Shown one piece after another: positions 11,417 to 22,849 of a DNA stretch of 64,000 bases. The notes beneath the pieces were generated by a model, which was given only the letters and a program-made list of their open reading frames with translations, was not told the DNA's origin and ran no database searches. Position numbers and translations under genes: made by a program. Source of the DNA: Xanthostigma xanthostigma (lineage: Eukaryota; Arthropoda; Insecta; Raphidioptera; Raphidiidae); contig OY754469.1 in the NCBI GenBank assembly GCA_963575645.1, positions 37,344,753-37,408,752 on the forward strand. Direction: 5' to 3'. Numbering within the stretch: the first letter of the stretch is position 1; each line of letters begins with the position of its first letter.

Positions 11417-12976
11417 TTAAAGAACCTCGCACAAACCTTATGAAATTTGGTTCTCGGTTAAATTGATCGAAAATGATTTTATTTTAGGTATAGTTTAAAG
11501 GTCACTAAGAAAAAGTGTCCATGGGCGCATAGCCTAAAAACCAATAGATTTTTAGCTACAGATATGTTTAGCAATATCTCCATTGAATTCACAAACATGT
11601 TCCATGTTCAACTTTTATGCTTTTTTTTAGAAAAATAAAAATAGTAGAAAACTATGTAGTGTTGGATCATCCTATATAAAATAATAATGTCATATTCGAA
11701 TTCAGCGCACTCGAAATCATTTTTATTAAGATTTCTTAGGATTGTCAATTCAATGGATATCTAAAATCTCGCTAAACATATCTGTAGCTAAAAATCTATT
11801 GGACTTAAGCTATGCGCCCATGGACACTTTTTCTTAGTGACTATAAAATAAAATAGTAGAAGAGCCGAACCTAAGTCGACATTCACCGAGCTGATAACAG
11901 AATGAAACATATTTTATCATGAATTTAGTATATTAGAAAATGTATTAAAAATGGGTTGCCTAAAAAAATCCTGGACAGACTATTTTTAATTATTTTTTAA
12001 AAAATGATTTTTTATTAAATGTTACAACATCAAGATAACAAGAAAATGTTGTCCTGACTTGAAGTATAAAACGTATAGAATGTGCAGCCGTTGGGTTGTC
12101 TATTATTTACCTGGGCGAACTCTGGGTTATCGGGTTTAAACAGGTATGTCGATGCACGTTACTTTCACTTGATTGATAATAGAAAAAAATTTATATCATC
12201 ATAAGCGCTGTTTTATTGCGAACACGTTGTTATAGGGTTGTCTGCGAAAAATTCGGTCCTATTAGGGGTTTGCGAATTTTAAAGATATTAATTTTGAGGC
12301 GCGTGGAAGTGTGTGACAGAGAGATCCGAGGTAAGTATACTGTGTGATAATAAAGGACCCAACATCGCAGTCGCTTGTGATGGGACCCTGAATATTATTA
12401 TACAGTATTATATTATTACACAGTATAGATACTTACCTCAGGTCTCTCTGTCACACACTTCCACGCGCGTCAAAATTAAAATCTTTAAAATTCGCAAACC
12501 CCTAGTAGGACCGAATTTTTCGCAGACAACCCTATATCAACGTGTTCGCAATAAAACAGCGCTTATGATGATATAAATTTTTTTCTATTATCAATCAAGT
12601 GAAAGTAACGTGCATCGACATACCTGTTTAAACCCGATAACCCAGAGTTCGCCCAGGTAAATAATAGACAACCCAACGGATGCACATTCTATACGTTTTA
12701 TACTTCAAGTCAGGACAAAATTTTCTTGTTATCTTGATGTTGCAACATTTAATAAAAAATCATTTTTTTTTAAATAATTAAAAATAGTCTGTCCAGGATT
12801 TTTTTAGGCAACCCATTTTTAATACATTTTCTAATATACTAAATTCATGATAAAATATGTTTCATTCTGTTATCAGCTCGGTGAAGGTCGATATAGGTTC
12901 GGCTCTTAGACTAAAACGATTTTCGATCAATTTAACCGAGAACCAAATCCCATAAGGTTTGTGCGGAGTCCTTTAA
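11417..12976. mobile_element. Outer TIR element, interrupted
   Basis: The left end AGAACCTCGCACAAACC and the right end GGTTTGTGCGGAGTCCT are inverted, and TTAA stands outside both (11417-11420 and 12973-12976). A second, sub-terminal inverted pair carries AAGTGTCCATGGGCGCATAG (near 11513 and 11812). Sister copies are the 480-bp element at 63221-63700 and the half copy at 45875-46138. Those copies lack the palindrome at 11861-12906, which shows it is a later insertion. Superfamily uncertain. Confidence 0.7.
11861..12906. mobile_element. 1.05 kb near-perfect palindrome (foldback element)
   Basis: Two arms of about 490 bases (11861-12346 and 12411-12906) are reverse complements with only scattered differences, around a spacer of about 60 bases. 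Ends are AGAGCCGAACC and GGTTCGGCTCT. TAGA is present on both outer sides (11857-11860 and 12907-12910) as a 4-bp target duplication. Near the centre each arm contains GAGGTAAGTAT, which looks like a splice donor but is more likely coincidence. The 87-codon frame at 12313-12576 crosses the palindrome centre and is not a gene. Superfamily not recognised. Confidence 0.85.
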
Positions 12977-13075
12977 AGATAATATAGCCAGAAAAATTTC
13001 AGACACTGATGACCTTAGTTGTTTAGCGTCTATAATCTACAATCTATCTACCTGGAGCCGTCAGCCTGTCCAGTA

Positions 13076-13200
13076 TATTTATTTCTATCGCCAACGTTTC
13101 GTCTACAATTTGAGACGTCTTCAGGGCTCAAAATGTAATTTATTACACATTACATTTTGAGTCCTGAAAAGCTGAAATTTTAGACGAAACATTGACAAAA
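13076..13200. mobile_element. Penelope-like termini, short inverted pair
   Basis: A palindrome centred near 13142 (CAAAATGTAA and TTACATTTTG). The minus strand of the left arm reads CTGAAGA, a base, GTCT, loop, AGAC, GAAAC (13091-13125), a hammerhead-like layout. The right arm is a decayed copy (13160-13196). Confidence 0.55.
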
Positions 13201-13204
13201 AAAA

Positions 13205-13547
13205 TAAAAGAATTGGAAGATTGAAGGATGAAACCTGGTGGCATAGGATCAAAGAGCTTTGCAAATACTGAAGTTTTTTTTTCTTTTGTTTATTGCATTT
13301 TATTGTCTGACGTGTCGGCAATCTTTATGCCATCTTCGGAGAATCAATGCTGTCTTTTTTTTCAGTATTGTTGTTATGTAAAAATAAATTAAAATTAAAA
13401 ATGTCATTAACGGGTACTAAAATTACTATTTTTCTTGAAAAAACGACTGATTTTTACTGAAAATTGTATAAACGTGTCAAATGTAACTTGTTTAAAATTA
13501 TACTATCCTATGCCACCAGGTTTCATACTTCAATCTTCTAATATTTA
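13205..13547. mobile_element. Penelope-tail-derived repeat with inverted ends
   Basis: Ends GGAAGATTGAAGGATGAAACC and its inverted partner near 13510-13543 enclose 340 bases. On the minus strand 13311-13340 reads CCGAAGATGGC, loop, GCCGACACGTC, a decayed hammerhead-like motif. About 270 bases recur inverted at 15050-15350, where the motif is better kept (GAAGATGGC and GAAACGTC). The two copies bracket the other nested elements of this zone. Confidence 0.5.
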
Positions 13548-13571
13548 AACAGGATCATCATCACTCTAAAT

Positions 13572-13862
13572 CAGGGGCGGGCAAATCTTTTGATCGGCGG
13601 GCCACATAGCTGATGAAAATTCGACCGCGAACCGTATAGCTGATGAAAATTTGACCGCGGGCCAAAAATTTGCAAAGCAAAAAAAAAGGTCCTTACATTC
13701 AATTTCCACATTTGGAGAGCAAAAAAAAAAAGATTTTCGTCTGTTCTGGCGCCCTTGCTATTTCTTTACTATTTATCTAAAATTTATATAATGCTTCGCG
13801 GGCCGGACAAAATTGTGCTGCGAGCCGGATCCAGCCCGCGGGCCGCCATTTGCCCAGGCCTG
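13572..13862. mobile_element. hAT MITE, 8-bp duplication CTCTAAAT
   Basis: Ends CAGGGGCGGGCAAAT and ATTTGCCCAGGCCTG are the typical hAT terminal repeats (CAGGG..GCAAA). An exact 8-bp duplication, CTCTAAAT, flanks the element (13564-13571 and 13863-13870). The interior is GC-rich near both ends, with repeated CGGGCC words. 291 bp with no coding capacity, and well preserved, so probably younger than its neighbours. Confidence 0.92.
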
Positions 13863-14408
13863 CTCTAAATTATTAGAGTTATTTTTCACAATAAAAATAA
13901 ACATATTGCACAGGCCGAACGTTTCATTTTTCCCGTTATTATATTATCTTTAAATCACATAAAAGGACCGAAAACAATATTAAATATGGATTATATTAAT
14001 GCTTCTTGGTATTTTCTACCGAGTGAAATTTTTACAAAAAAATTTTAATAACACTATTGAAAGAAAAATTACTGAATCTGACGTTTTATAAAAAAATATG
14101 CCTCGCATTACATCTTTGTACAAATGTGAAAAGATTGCTTTAATACACAGTACACTTAAAAGATATAGGTAACTAAAAAAATGTGTCGTGTATCTATCAA
14201 ATGTCGAGTGGGTATATTATTACATAAAAATAATGTTATAGGGTATTGGAGACCGAAAAAAACCCAGTCAGGGATGCAGGTTAGCAGTGCCGTAGCTATA
14301 TAAATCTTAAGATTAATAAAAAAAATACATAAAACATATCAATGTTCTGTCTTTCATATTTTTTAAATTAAAAAAAAAAATTCCTGTCAATATAATTTTA
14401 AACAAATT

Positions 14409-14583
14409 ACTATAGTACATTTCTTTTTACACAGGTAGAGCCACAATTCAGAAAAAGTAAGAAAGAAACAGTCCTGCGCCATCTCACAGTTCAGACGCGT
14501 TTTTTTTTTTCGTCTCAACTTTTTTCACTAATGAGTGTTTTTTACTGATTAATGGTAAAAGGAATACTTATAAACGTTAATAA

Positions 14584-14630
<47 letters not shown>

Positions 14631-14778
14631 GTGAGAATCAGGATTTCCCACCCGTGATCTCTTCAATTCGTATTCACTTTGAACTTTATGACATAATCTG
14701 AGATGAGATGGCGCAGGCTAGTTTTTTTCTTACTTTTTCTGAATTGTGGCTCCATCTGTGTACAAAGAAATGTACTAC
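14409..14778. mobile_element. Inverted-repeat MITE with ATT microsatellite core
   Basis: Arms of about 80 bases (14409-14488 and 14700-14778) are inverted, containing GAGCCACAATTCAGAAAAAG and GCGCCATCTCA. The centre carries an ATT run at 14587-14630. No TSD could be fixed. Confidence 0.65.
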
Positions 14779-14815
14779 TTAGAGATCTCTTCGAGCGAAA
14801 CAATCGATATAATTA

Positions 14816-15025
14816 GGCCTAGTTTATATGAGAGGCGTTCAACGTGCGTTAGCCCAACGCGCGTTTACAGTTTCTATACAATTGTATATAACTGTTTACA
14901 TGATAACACGCGTTGGTGGCGCGTTGAACGCGCTGTATCATGTAAACAGTTATATACAATTGTATAGAAGTTGTAAACGCGCGTTGGGCCAACGCGCGTT
15001 GAACGCTCTTCATGTGTGCTAGGCC
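14816..15025. mobile_element. PIF/Harbinger-like palindromic MITE
   Basis: Ends GGCCTAG and CTAGGCC, then a GCGTTCAACG/CGTTGAACGC pair, with TTA duplicated on both sides (14813-14815 and 15026-15028). The whole 210 bp is close to one palindrome made of CAACGCGCGTT and TATACAATTGTATA words. The two overlapping frames here (14746-14967 and 14828-15022) are side effects of the repeat. Confidence 0.8.
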
Positions 15026-15830
15026 TTACGATCGAGCTCGCTCGATCATACAATTTTCAGTAAAAATCAGTCTTTTTTTCAAAAATAGTTATTTTAATAC
15101 TCGTTGATGACATTTTTAATTTTAATTTATCTTTTACATAACTATAATACTGAAAAAAAGATAGCATGGGTAGTTATTTATTTTACTTTCAATTTATTTA
15201 AATATTTGTATACAAATTTCTAGATTTTTGAAGATGGCAAAAAGATTTCTGAAACGTCTGAAAATAAAATGCAATAACACCTTCAGTATTTGCAATTTCA
15301 CTGATTCTATGCCACTAGGTTTCATCCTTTAATCTTCAAAAAAAAAAGTTTATTGAAATGACCAAGAAATCATGTAAGAAACAATTCAGATAGGTTTTAG
15401 ACAAACCTAAATCTATAAGTAAGATATAAATATATGAGAAAAGTTTACAGCTGACTGAATATCGCGGGAAAAACCTTTAGCTGGCGCAGTGTAAGGTGTA
15501 GCGTCCATAAGTAGCGGTAGAAATGTTATTTTGTTCAAAATGCAGACTATCGTTTTTAAATACCTGTTAATTCAATTGGCACAGCACTCACCTGAAACAA
15601 AGAAAAAAATATTAAATTAATTTTGGGAAAATTTCTTATATTAATCCTACAACAAAAAACTTGAGTCTCAGTTCAGAATCTGCCCACAAAACGGTGCATT
15701 TGCACCTGCTTTGTGGTACAAACAGATAAACAGGCAGACAAATATTCTGAAGACACTTCTTCCCGTTTATTTATCATAAATACTTCTAGAAACTTGAAAG
15801 GTATGGGTTATGTTTTACATCTATATACAG

Positions 15831-16403
15831 TATGTAAACGCGTAAGGTGCACATAGGGAAATTAGCATTGGGAAAAAATACTTGGATCAGAGTTAGCCAT
15901 GACTGCATTAATTGTTACTATTTCTATTGAATTATCGTAGTAATCTTGAGGATTTCTATTTTATTTTGATTTATTCTTATTTTACTTGGCTTCTTTAATA
16001 ATAAAAAGCTCTTAAAAATCATTATTTTAATTTTTTTGTACAAAAATAAAACAAAAAAACAACTCCATCTGTTTGGAAACATTTCATTCAAAAATTGTCT
16101 AACTGGTATGACGTATGCGCGTTGGTAAATCGATGACCCAATGTCTTTAGGTTCAACACGAATAGGGGGAGATATTTGATCTCGCACATATTTAAGTATT
16201 TTTGGGAATTGAATGTCCCATTAATAAAAAAAGTCCGATTATGGTGTAATCATTTGAATATTTTCTTCGGTAGTAGGTATACACATTCATTTTGCAAAAG
16301 AATATTATCTGTCAAATTAAAAAACAAGATTTTAAGGCTCACTCTGATCCAGTCATTTTTTCCCAGTGTTAATTTCCCTATGTGCACCTTACGTGTTTAC
16401 ATA
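15831..16403 (-). mobile_element. Tc1/mariner-like deletion derivative
   Basis: About 70-base inverted ends (TGTAAACGCGTAAGGTGCAC and GTGCACCTTACGTGTTTACA) with TA at both borders, the target of Tc1/mariner elements. On the minus strand at 16065-16103 a frame reads VRQFLNEMFPNRW. That string is typical of the region between the second and third catalytic acidic residues in insect mariner-type transposases. The rest of the enzyme is absent. The Helitron-like copy 16404-16720 abuts its right end. Confidence 0.7.
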
Positions 16404-16720
16404 TACTGTATACTTATAAAATTCTCGTGTCACAATTATTTTGGCTGCGTTAATTTTCGAAACCACTGAGCCGTTTTTAATGAAATGTAGTAAATGTGTC
16501 TTGCTTGAAGCATTTTGTACAAAATTATGGTGTTTTCTCAAAAAAACTGTTTTAGTACCAACTAGTGACATCTGTTACAATTCGCTCAAAGCTATTAGTT
16601 CAGAAGAAAATCTGGTAGAATTAGCTCAAAGCTAATTAGTTCAGACGCCGGGCCGCAAACAAAATGCATTTTGCAGAATTATATCTATCGCACCCGGGTG
16701 AAACCGGGACGGACCGATAG
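16404..16720 (+). mobile_element. Helitron-like element, family II, second copy
   Basis: Matches 1817-2217 through most of its length and keeps the CACCCGGGTGAAACCGG hairpin. Its last four bases are ATAG in place of CTAG, a likely point mutation in the terminus. No coding capacity. Confidence 0.7.
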
Positions 16721-17511
16721 TAGTTCCCAAATCTTTAATTCTGGTTGGTATAGTAGTACGTCACTGATATTTCACTAGCGTTCGGTCACACACGGCGTTA
16801 TCTGGGTTACCGGCCGGGATTGATACAGAGGCTCGTTTATCATTTCGCGCCAAATTAGATCTGATTTGTCGCGGGTTCGGTCACGGTATTGCGAACACAC
16901 GTACAGGGATTGTTCATAGTACACTACGCGTCAGAAAGATCTCCCCATTGCTCTTTATTTAAAAACCGTTTTTATTAAAAAAAAAAAACTGACAAGTGCG
17001 AATTGGGCTCGCGCACCGAGGGTTCTGTACAAACTTGTAGGTATGTTCGTCTATCACGGGAATCGAGTCTCGAAGATTTTTCCCGCTTAGCCGATGGAAA
17101 ACTGTTGTCCCCAAACAACTACAAACGTCGCGGTCAATTCGTCAACTAAGCGCGTAACTGCAGTGACTTCAGATGGACTACTGAAGTGTATTGTACCCGT
17201 GTTCTAGTTGTCGTACCGTGTTGTATCCGAGAGTTACATATTGAGCTGTATAAAAGCACCGGTAGCGGACGCTTGTTTTGTATTAGAACTGTTACTGTGT
17301 ACGTGCGTTGCGGTTTAAAAAGATTTTTTTGTGATGTAACAACAAATTTACGGTTTTCGGATTTTTCCCTTCAATTGTGCTATAAAACATTGCTTCTTGC
17401 CAAATTTCATGATTATAGGTCAGCCAAAAGTACCCTATACTTATACGTAATTACAATCATCGCTGCAAATACAAAAGTTTCACTTCAAAAATCGCTTCTT
17501 GAAGAAAAAAA
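16721..17511. other. Unassigned; possible promoter-like site
   Basis: GTGCGAATTGGGCTCGCGCACCGAGGG (in two pieces, 16995-17030) is a dispersed insect repeat related to 34010 and 55453. At 17249-17256 TATAAAAG is followed by a GC-richer stretch, but no clear initiator or downstream gene was found. The 119-codon frame 17186-17545 has no recognisable domain and runs into a repeat, so I do not call it a gene. Confidence 0.35.
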
Positions 17512-17762
17512 TTGGTTGTCTGTAAAGTCGGTTTACGGACGATAGTTTTACGTGATAACGTATTCCGCTCGAATATCATATATTTAATAATACATAAGCT
17601 AAATTTTAGTAGCTGTCAAACTATATTTTACCGACTCTCTATCGCTTATACTGCGCTCTCGCTTGCACGGACAGGGTCAGGCGGAACGTTAACAAGGCCG
17701 AACGTTACACTTTTTCATGCGTGCAGTTGGTGTTTCATCAATTTATAAGACGTTATCACGTC
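17512..17762 (+). repeat. Dispersed repeat with GTGATAACG/CGTTATCAC ends
   Basis: Starts TTGGTTGTCTGTAAAGTCGG and ends AAGACGTTATCACGTC. A second, longer copy occupies 27346-27945 inside a hAT element. Short inverted words CGTGATAACG and CGTTATCACG sit near the ends. Superfamily unknown. Confidence 0.6.
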
Positions 17763-18035
17763 AAACGGCTTCACTGCGCGCACACGGCACGAACAATTCT
17801 GTCCAGTAGCGTATCAGATCTCGTTAGACATAAGAAAGGTGTGTTGTTTGTGTATGGGTGATTGCGTAATGGTGTGCGCACGCGTGTATGTGTGTGTGTG
17901 TTTGTGGTGCCTGTTAACATTGACAGCCGTGAGTGAAACCGACAAGCAGCAAGTTCTCTGGTTGTGCTATACTAATATACCGTACATACATACATACACA
18001 CGAATTACATACATGTCCGTAATGTGTACAGTTGA

Positions 18036-19682
18036 ACGCTGTACACGAGGCTGGTTTAGCCGCTAGATTCCTTGCTAGATTTGGCTGCCAGGTTGCTGTG
18101 GCGCTCGCTTTCACGATGCATTTTATGCATAATTTAATACCCTCCATATTGCTACCAAACATCGGGAGAAAGACTTAAGGACGTAGTCCTATGTTCAGGC
18201 TCGTTTTCAACCGTTATTTCAGAATTTTTGTTTAATATCAAAATAATGTACGATGTTTTCAATTTTGTTACATGTTTTTACTGACATCGTAAACTCAGAA
18301 AAAAAAATTTTTTTTGCTTAATTTTACGCCATTTTATAATTGTTTTTTTTTTTAACCTAAAGTAGACAACTTTAAATGGAGTCAACTGAATTATAAAAAT
18401 TAAATCGGTAATTGTTTCGTAGGCTTGTGGCTCTATCCCGTACTAGAAATAAACATTTTTATTGATAAATAATAAAATGGAGGGTTTTAGAAAAAAAAAC
18501 GAGAAAATCGTGATTTTTTCGTTGAAAATTGGTTAAAAAAAATAGAAATAATTTTTATAATTAAGTAATTCTAGTAGCGGACGGAGCTATTGTTGTGTAG
18601 AATACCCTGTGCAAAACTGAAAGCAATCGGTTGTATACAATTGTTTCAATCACCCGCGCCGCTTAGAAAAACGTAGTTTTGAGAAAAACGCGTTTAAAGT
18701 TTTAATTTCAGATTTCTTACAAAAAAATATTTACACTAATCAGCTATGCCTGGTGTATAGTAAACCTTCCGTTTCTTCAAAGACATCGTTTTCTGCTAAT
18801 TTGTTTGCTCTACTCTGCGAGAGTATAAAGGTAACGTGATAACAATTGAGAGGTAAGAGCAGGTAAGAGTGTTACCGTAAGACCGTTGCTGCTCTCGACT
18901 ATATGCTATAGCTTTGCAAATATTCAATATTTCGGTCTAAACTTTTTGCAGTATTTTCTCAATATACTATACTTACTAAAAATGTAAAAAAAATAAATTC
19001 GTTTTTTCAAAACCCGAACACCAGACTACGTCCTTAAACAATACGGTGCAGCCATAAATACGCCTGTCTCACTTATTATACTCTGAGTCTCATGCGCATG
19101 TCCGTGAATGGATGATCGTCAGTTGCAGCGACAGTTTGCACATGGAACTAAACTGTGAAAGGGAGATGGATTGCCCTATTCCACTTACTAATTGCCCTAC
19201 TGCAGACGCGACACTTGCGCACAACGGGTCAAGTAAAAGAAAACAGTAATTTGCTGTCTCACTTCATGGGCCACGCAATATAGAAGTTATTAAATATATG
19301 CTTTTGTGTGTTAGCTTCACACGATATACGTATTTCGAAGCTGGTTTTGTAGATGGGTTTTATTCGCGCGCAGTGACAGTTCGAATGGAAACAAAAGTGA
19401 ACGTTTATTGTCTCTGAACTGGACACGCACTATGACGCCATGTTTGTTTGTGGGCGTTTGCCCATGTCGCCCACGTGACAAGATACTGTTTCCTGGTTTC
19501 CTGTTCAAAACAAGCAGACAAAAAGCACAAAAAATAATTCCGTTTCTAATTTTGAAATTCATCTTGTGACAACGTACGCGAGCTCGCAATCAGCGCTCTA
19601 GCCAGCACAAGTCGAAGCAATGATTCCAGCGGCAAAACTAGCATTGTGTGCAACGACCTTCATGTTACAGCCCCGTGAGGCG
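18036..19682. mobile_element. Large TIR element split by a later insertion
   Basis: Ends with ACGCTGTACACGAGGCTGG and GCATTGTGTGCAACGACCTT resemble the ends of the PIF-like MITE 41540-41914. The interior shares long stretches with 44921-45490 and 43486-43800 (for example CGCAGTGACAGTTCGAATG and TGTTTGTGGGCGTTTGC). The copy is interrupted at 18179-19033. Frames inside it are not conserved as protein. Confidence 0.55.
18179..19033. mobile_element. TTAA-flanked element (piggyBac-type target)
   Basis: Ends GGACGTAGTC and GACTACGTCC are inverted, and TTAA lies directly outside both (18175-18178 and 19034-19037). The paralogous copy near 45350-45375 shows the same host sequence uninterrupted with a single TTAA, so the duplication is real. 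TTAA duplication is the hallmark of piggyBac. However, the usual CCC start is absent, so the superfamily is inferred from the target only. 855 bp, no transposase recognised. Confidence 0.8.
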
Positions 19683-21250
19683 AGATTGCAATACGGTAGA
19701 GCCAAAGGCTCCACTACTGTTGTCACTGCCGTGTGTCGTCTCAATCGCATGTCTATTATTATCTAATAGGTATATGACAACGCCTTGCAAATACGGCTAT
19801 CATTCTATAATAATCTATCTTTTATAGGCAATCTATAAATTCGAGCGAAGCCGGACCGGGCCGTTAGTATAATAATATTTTGAGCAGTTGTCATATCGAA
19901 AATGATGCGCTATTTTTTCGAAAATTTCGTTAATATATTTTGTTTCTTATAATTGTTTTTTAAACATTAAATAAGTTATCAATGAATACTTGGGTTTTTG
20001 AAAAACTTTATTCGCTATGAAGAGGTCTGTAGTTTGAATGTTCAACTGTACAACCAGCAGACGGATCTACTGGTTGGTCTGTGTGTGTGTTTTGTGTAAT
20101 GTTATTGTTGAATGATTGATTGGTTGTATAGCATTGCAAAGCTCTGAGTAAATACACCGTGATATGTCAGAGGCATTAAAGCCCAAGCAGTCAAAGCTAC
20201 AGTCAATGTAAGCTTAAGCCACAATAATATAACTTTGGCTTAATTATGAGCAAAAAAAATTGTATTAGATGATTATTATTTGACGGCTCAAAACAGTGAA
20301 TTGTTAAGCAGTTGTCCCAATTTTTAACATCCCATCCCCTCTAAACACCCACTTTCACCTCCCGGAGCCAGCAACAATGCAACAGGATATCTACGTAAAA
20401 AAATTCCTCTTGAAAAGTGTCGAGTGCTCTTTGTACAAGATTGCATCCAAGAAGTAATCAAAAATAGATTAGAAAAGCTAAAGTTGTGACTGCAAACGAA
20501 TATTCTTGTTTTGGGTGAATGTTTGTGCATCGTCCCGTAAAAATGTTTCTTGTATTTCTATTATCACTTGTGACTTACTTCATATAACTGTACAACAAGA
20601 AAAAGACAACAGTGCTGCAAACTTCTGACGACACACGAAACTAAGGATGTACCGACACAAAAATATTGAAGCAATTTTTTCTATATCATTTCATTAGTTA
20701 ATACTGACCTGCAAAACATGTCAGGATATATAGAACGTGGTCTCACTCGGGTGTGAAATTAGGTGTGCTTTCTATCTACTTAGTCTATTGGTTTGTATCA
20801 TGCTTAGGTCTCTCTTTTCCACTGGGCATGAGCCCAGGGCCTCGCGATCGATAGGGCCTCTTATTTTATGCCAGATCATCAAATGATAACCCATATTTAT
20901 TACCGAAAAAATCAAACGATAATGACTGACTACAATACCTACTTGTTTATTAACTTTTGCATGCGCGAAGCTATTCTACTCTCGCCCGAAAATCAGGCTT
21001 TCCGATTTCAGCATATTTATAGGTAAATTTAAATATATAAAATAAAAATTTAAGTACAATGCTTCAAGAGAGATTAATTAGTTTGTCGCTGATGTCCATA
21101 AAATGTGATAATATGCTCAAAAACATAGATTTTAAATAAGTGATTAACGATTTTGCCCATCTCAAATCTAGAATGGCACCTCTTCAATCAACATAGATAT
21201 TTAAGCATTAACCTTTGACTGCTAAAAGAGTTACTTTTGTGGATTATATT
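19683..21250. other. Unassigned, with a Helitron-like terminus
   Basis: Near 19733-19866, GTCTCAATCGCATGT and CGAGCGAAGCCGGACCGGGCCGTTAG resemble decayed Helitron-like family III tails (compare 30039-30484). GAGCCCAGGGCCTCGCGATC near 20830 may be an old hAT end. No ORF in the rest is credible. Confidence 0.35.
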
Positions 21251-21605
21251 CAGTGCCGGATTAACCTATACGCTAACTACGCTGAAGCGTAGGGCGGCAC
21301 TAGTCGGAGGGGCGGCAGGGACGGTCGCAAAAAAAATGATTTCTAACTAACGAAATGACGGTCTGTCTTGAACCTCCAATCGGAATCAGATATTACTAAC
21401 TGATATAATATTAATATACACAGCACGTTATCATGAATCTTGGTAGGATAAATGAGAACATAGTTCAAACCTGGTGTATTTGCGGGCTACTAAAGCAAAT
21501 ATATGCGGAATGATGGAATGATTTGAAAGTCGGAATAACGCTAGCCTTAAGTGGGCGGCAAGCCTGTTTTAGCGTATAGGCGGCACTTGTTATAATCCGC
21601 CACTG
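21251..21605. mobile_element. hAT MITE, 8-bp duplication ATTATATT
   Basis: Ends CAGTGCCGGATTA and TAATCCGCCACTG are inverted hAT-type termini. The 8 bases ATTATATT lie immediately outside both ends (21243-21250 and 21606-21613). Sub-terminal GTAGGGCGGCAC and GTGGGCGGCAAG are similar on both sides. 355 bp, non-coding. Confidence 0.9.
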
Positions 21606-22849
21606 ATTATATTATATTATATATTCATTTAATATGTGACTGTAAAGAAATAAAAATAAATCTAGAACCTTGCTTATCTACTTTCTTTGCCTATTCTAAC
21701 AAAATAGTGCTCTCCAAGTGTGTAGGCTTTCACGGCCAGTGTTGATCCAAATCTTCTTGATTTCCGGGCTTGTATGCCGTGGTCCGTTGGTATTTCTATC
21801 GTCTACAACTGCGGTAGACATGTGGACGATGTGGTAGCGGGCGAAGTGTCCTTCTAGGCTGCTCACAAGTAAATGTGTCGACAAGTGCGGTACTTCCTTC
21901 TTTTATGGTCAGCAAGCTCGTGATCTCTGCTCGGTCGTAGTATGCTCTTTTGTGATTGGTCGTTCCATTCAGTGGGTTAGTATTGCACAGTGCTAATTAA
22001 AACCTGAACACCAGCACTTTGCAATACAAGTCCAGAAACTAAGAAGATTTGGAAGGTCATAGAGGTCTCATTATTCTAATGTACCCAGGGCCTCCAATAG
22101 GTTAAAGACGGCTCGCAGACACACAGATCAACAGATTTTTTTAAGAATAAAATTTTTAGACTTGAGGGAATGCAAAACAAAAAATATATTAAAATCGTGG
22201 AAAATGAATTTTGTCCTAAATTAGTATACCTACACTTGGAATGATAAAATTGGGTTTTTGAAACAATTTTATTAATTATTGCGGTTTATGTAAGTCCATC
22301 CCTACACCTGTAAGTTAGAGAGACGTGTCCCCGTTTCTCTTTTTCATTTCTTGCGTAGAACTGTCGTCCGAGTCCGATGTCCTCATCCATTCACTCATTC
22401 CAGCCAATCCGCAGCACACAATGTATAAAACAACTGAGACTCGCAACGCGTCACAACGTCACGTATCTCCGGCTCAGGGACGCAGTCGTCACCGCCACCG
22501 CCGTTTTGATCTAATTACCAATGACAAATCGTTCTACTGGACGCGACGTAACAAGAAAAAACATCGCCCACAACCCAAACAGAACAGCTAACTAGATATA
22601 TGAGAAACGTCAACACGACGACCGCGCTTCTCAAAACAGGGTTGCACTTGCGCTTAGTTGCATGTCGCAAAATATCTCATTAATTGACAACGACCTCAAG
22701 AGTCTCTGAAATGATCATTTGCGATTATCAATGTTTACGTGATTGGAGGTTTCAAATTATGAATAACTGAAGCTCCAAATTATTGAAGGTGTATCATTTG
22801 CGCATGCCTCAGTGTACACAAAATGTAAACAAAATATTTACACTACAGG
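21606..22849. other. Unassigned, partly GC-richer DNA
   Basis: 21715-21895 is GC-richer and may be old transposon coding sequence, but I cannot match it. At 22325-22591 an 88-codon plus frame is rich in Ser, His and Arg and ends in KKKHRPQPKQNS. It has no domain I know and no supporting signals, so it is left as a chance frame in a GC-rich patch. Confidence 0.35.

Noticed and set aside
12320-12340. Splice donor GAGGTAAGTAT
   Set aside because: Occurs inside a palindromic transposon in both arms with no exon beside it.
12313-12576. 87-codon frame
   Set aside because: It spans the centre of a palindrome and is its own reverse complement in large part.
14746-15022. Overlapping 73 and 64-codon frames
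   Set aside because: Both lie in the CAACGCGCGTT-rich palindromic MITE.
17186-17545. 119-codon ORF as a gene
   Set aside because: No domain, begins in promoter-like DNA and ends within a dispersed repeat (17512 on).
22325-22591. 88-codon basic protein
   Set aside because: Local GC-rich patch, no homologous motif, no supporting signals; could not be told from chance.
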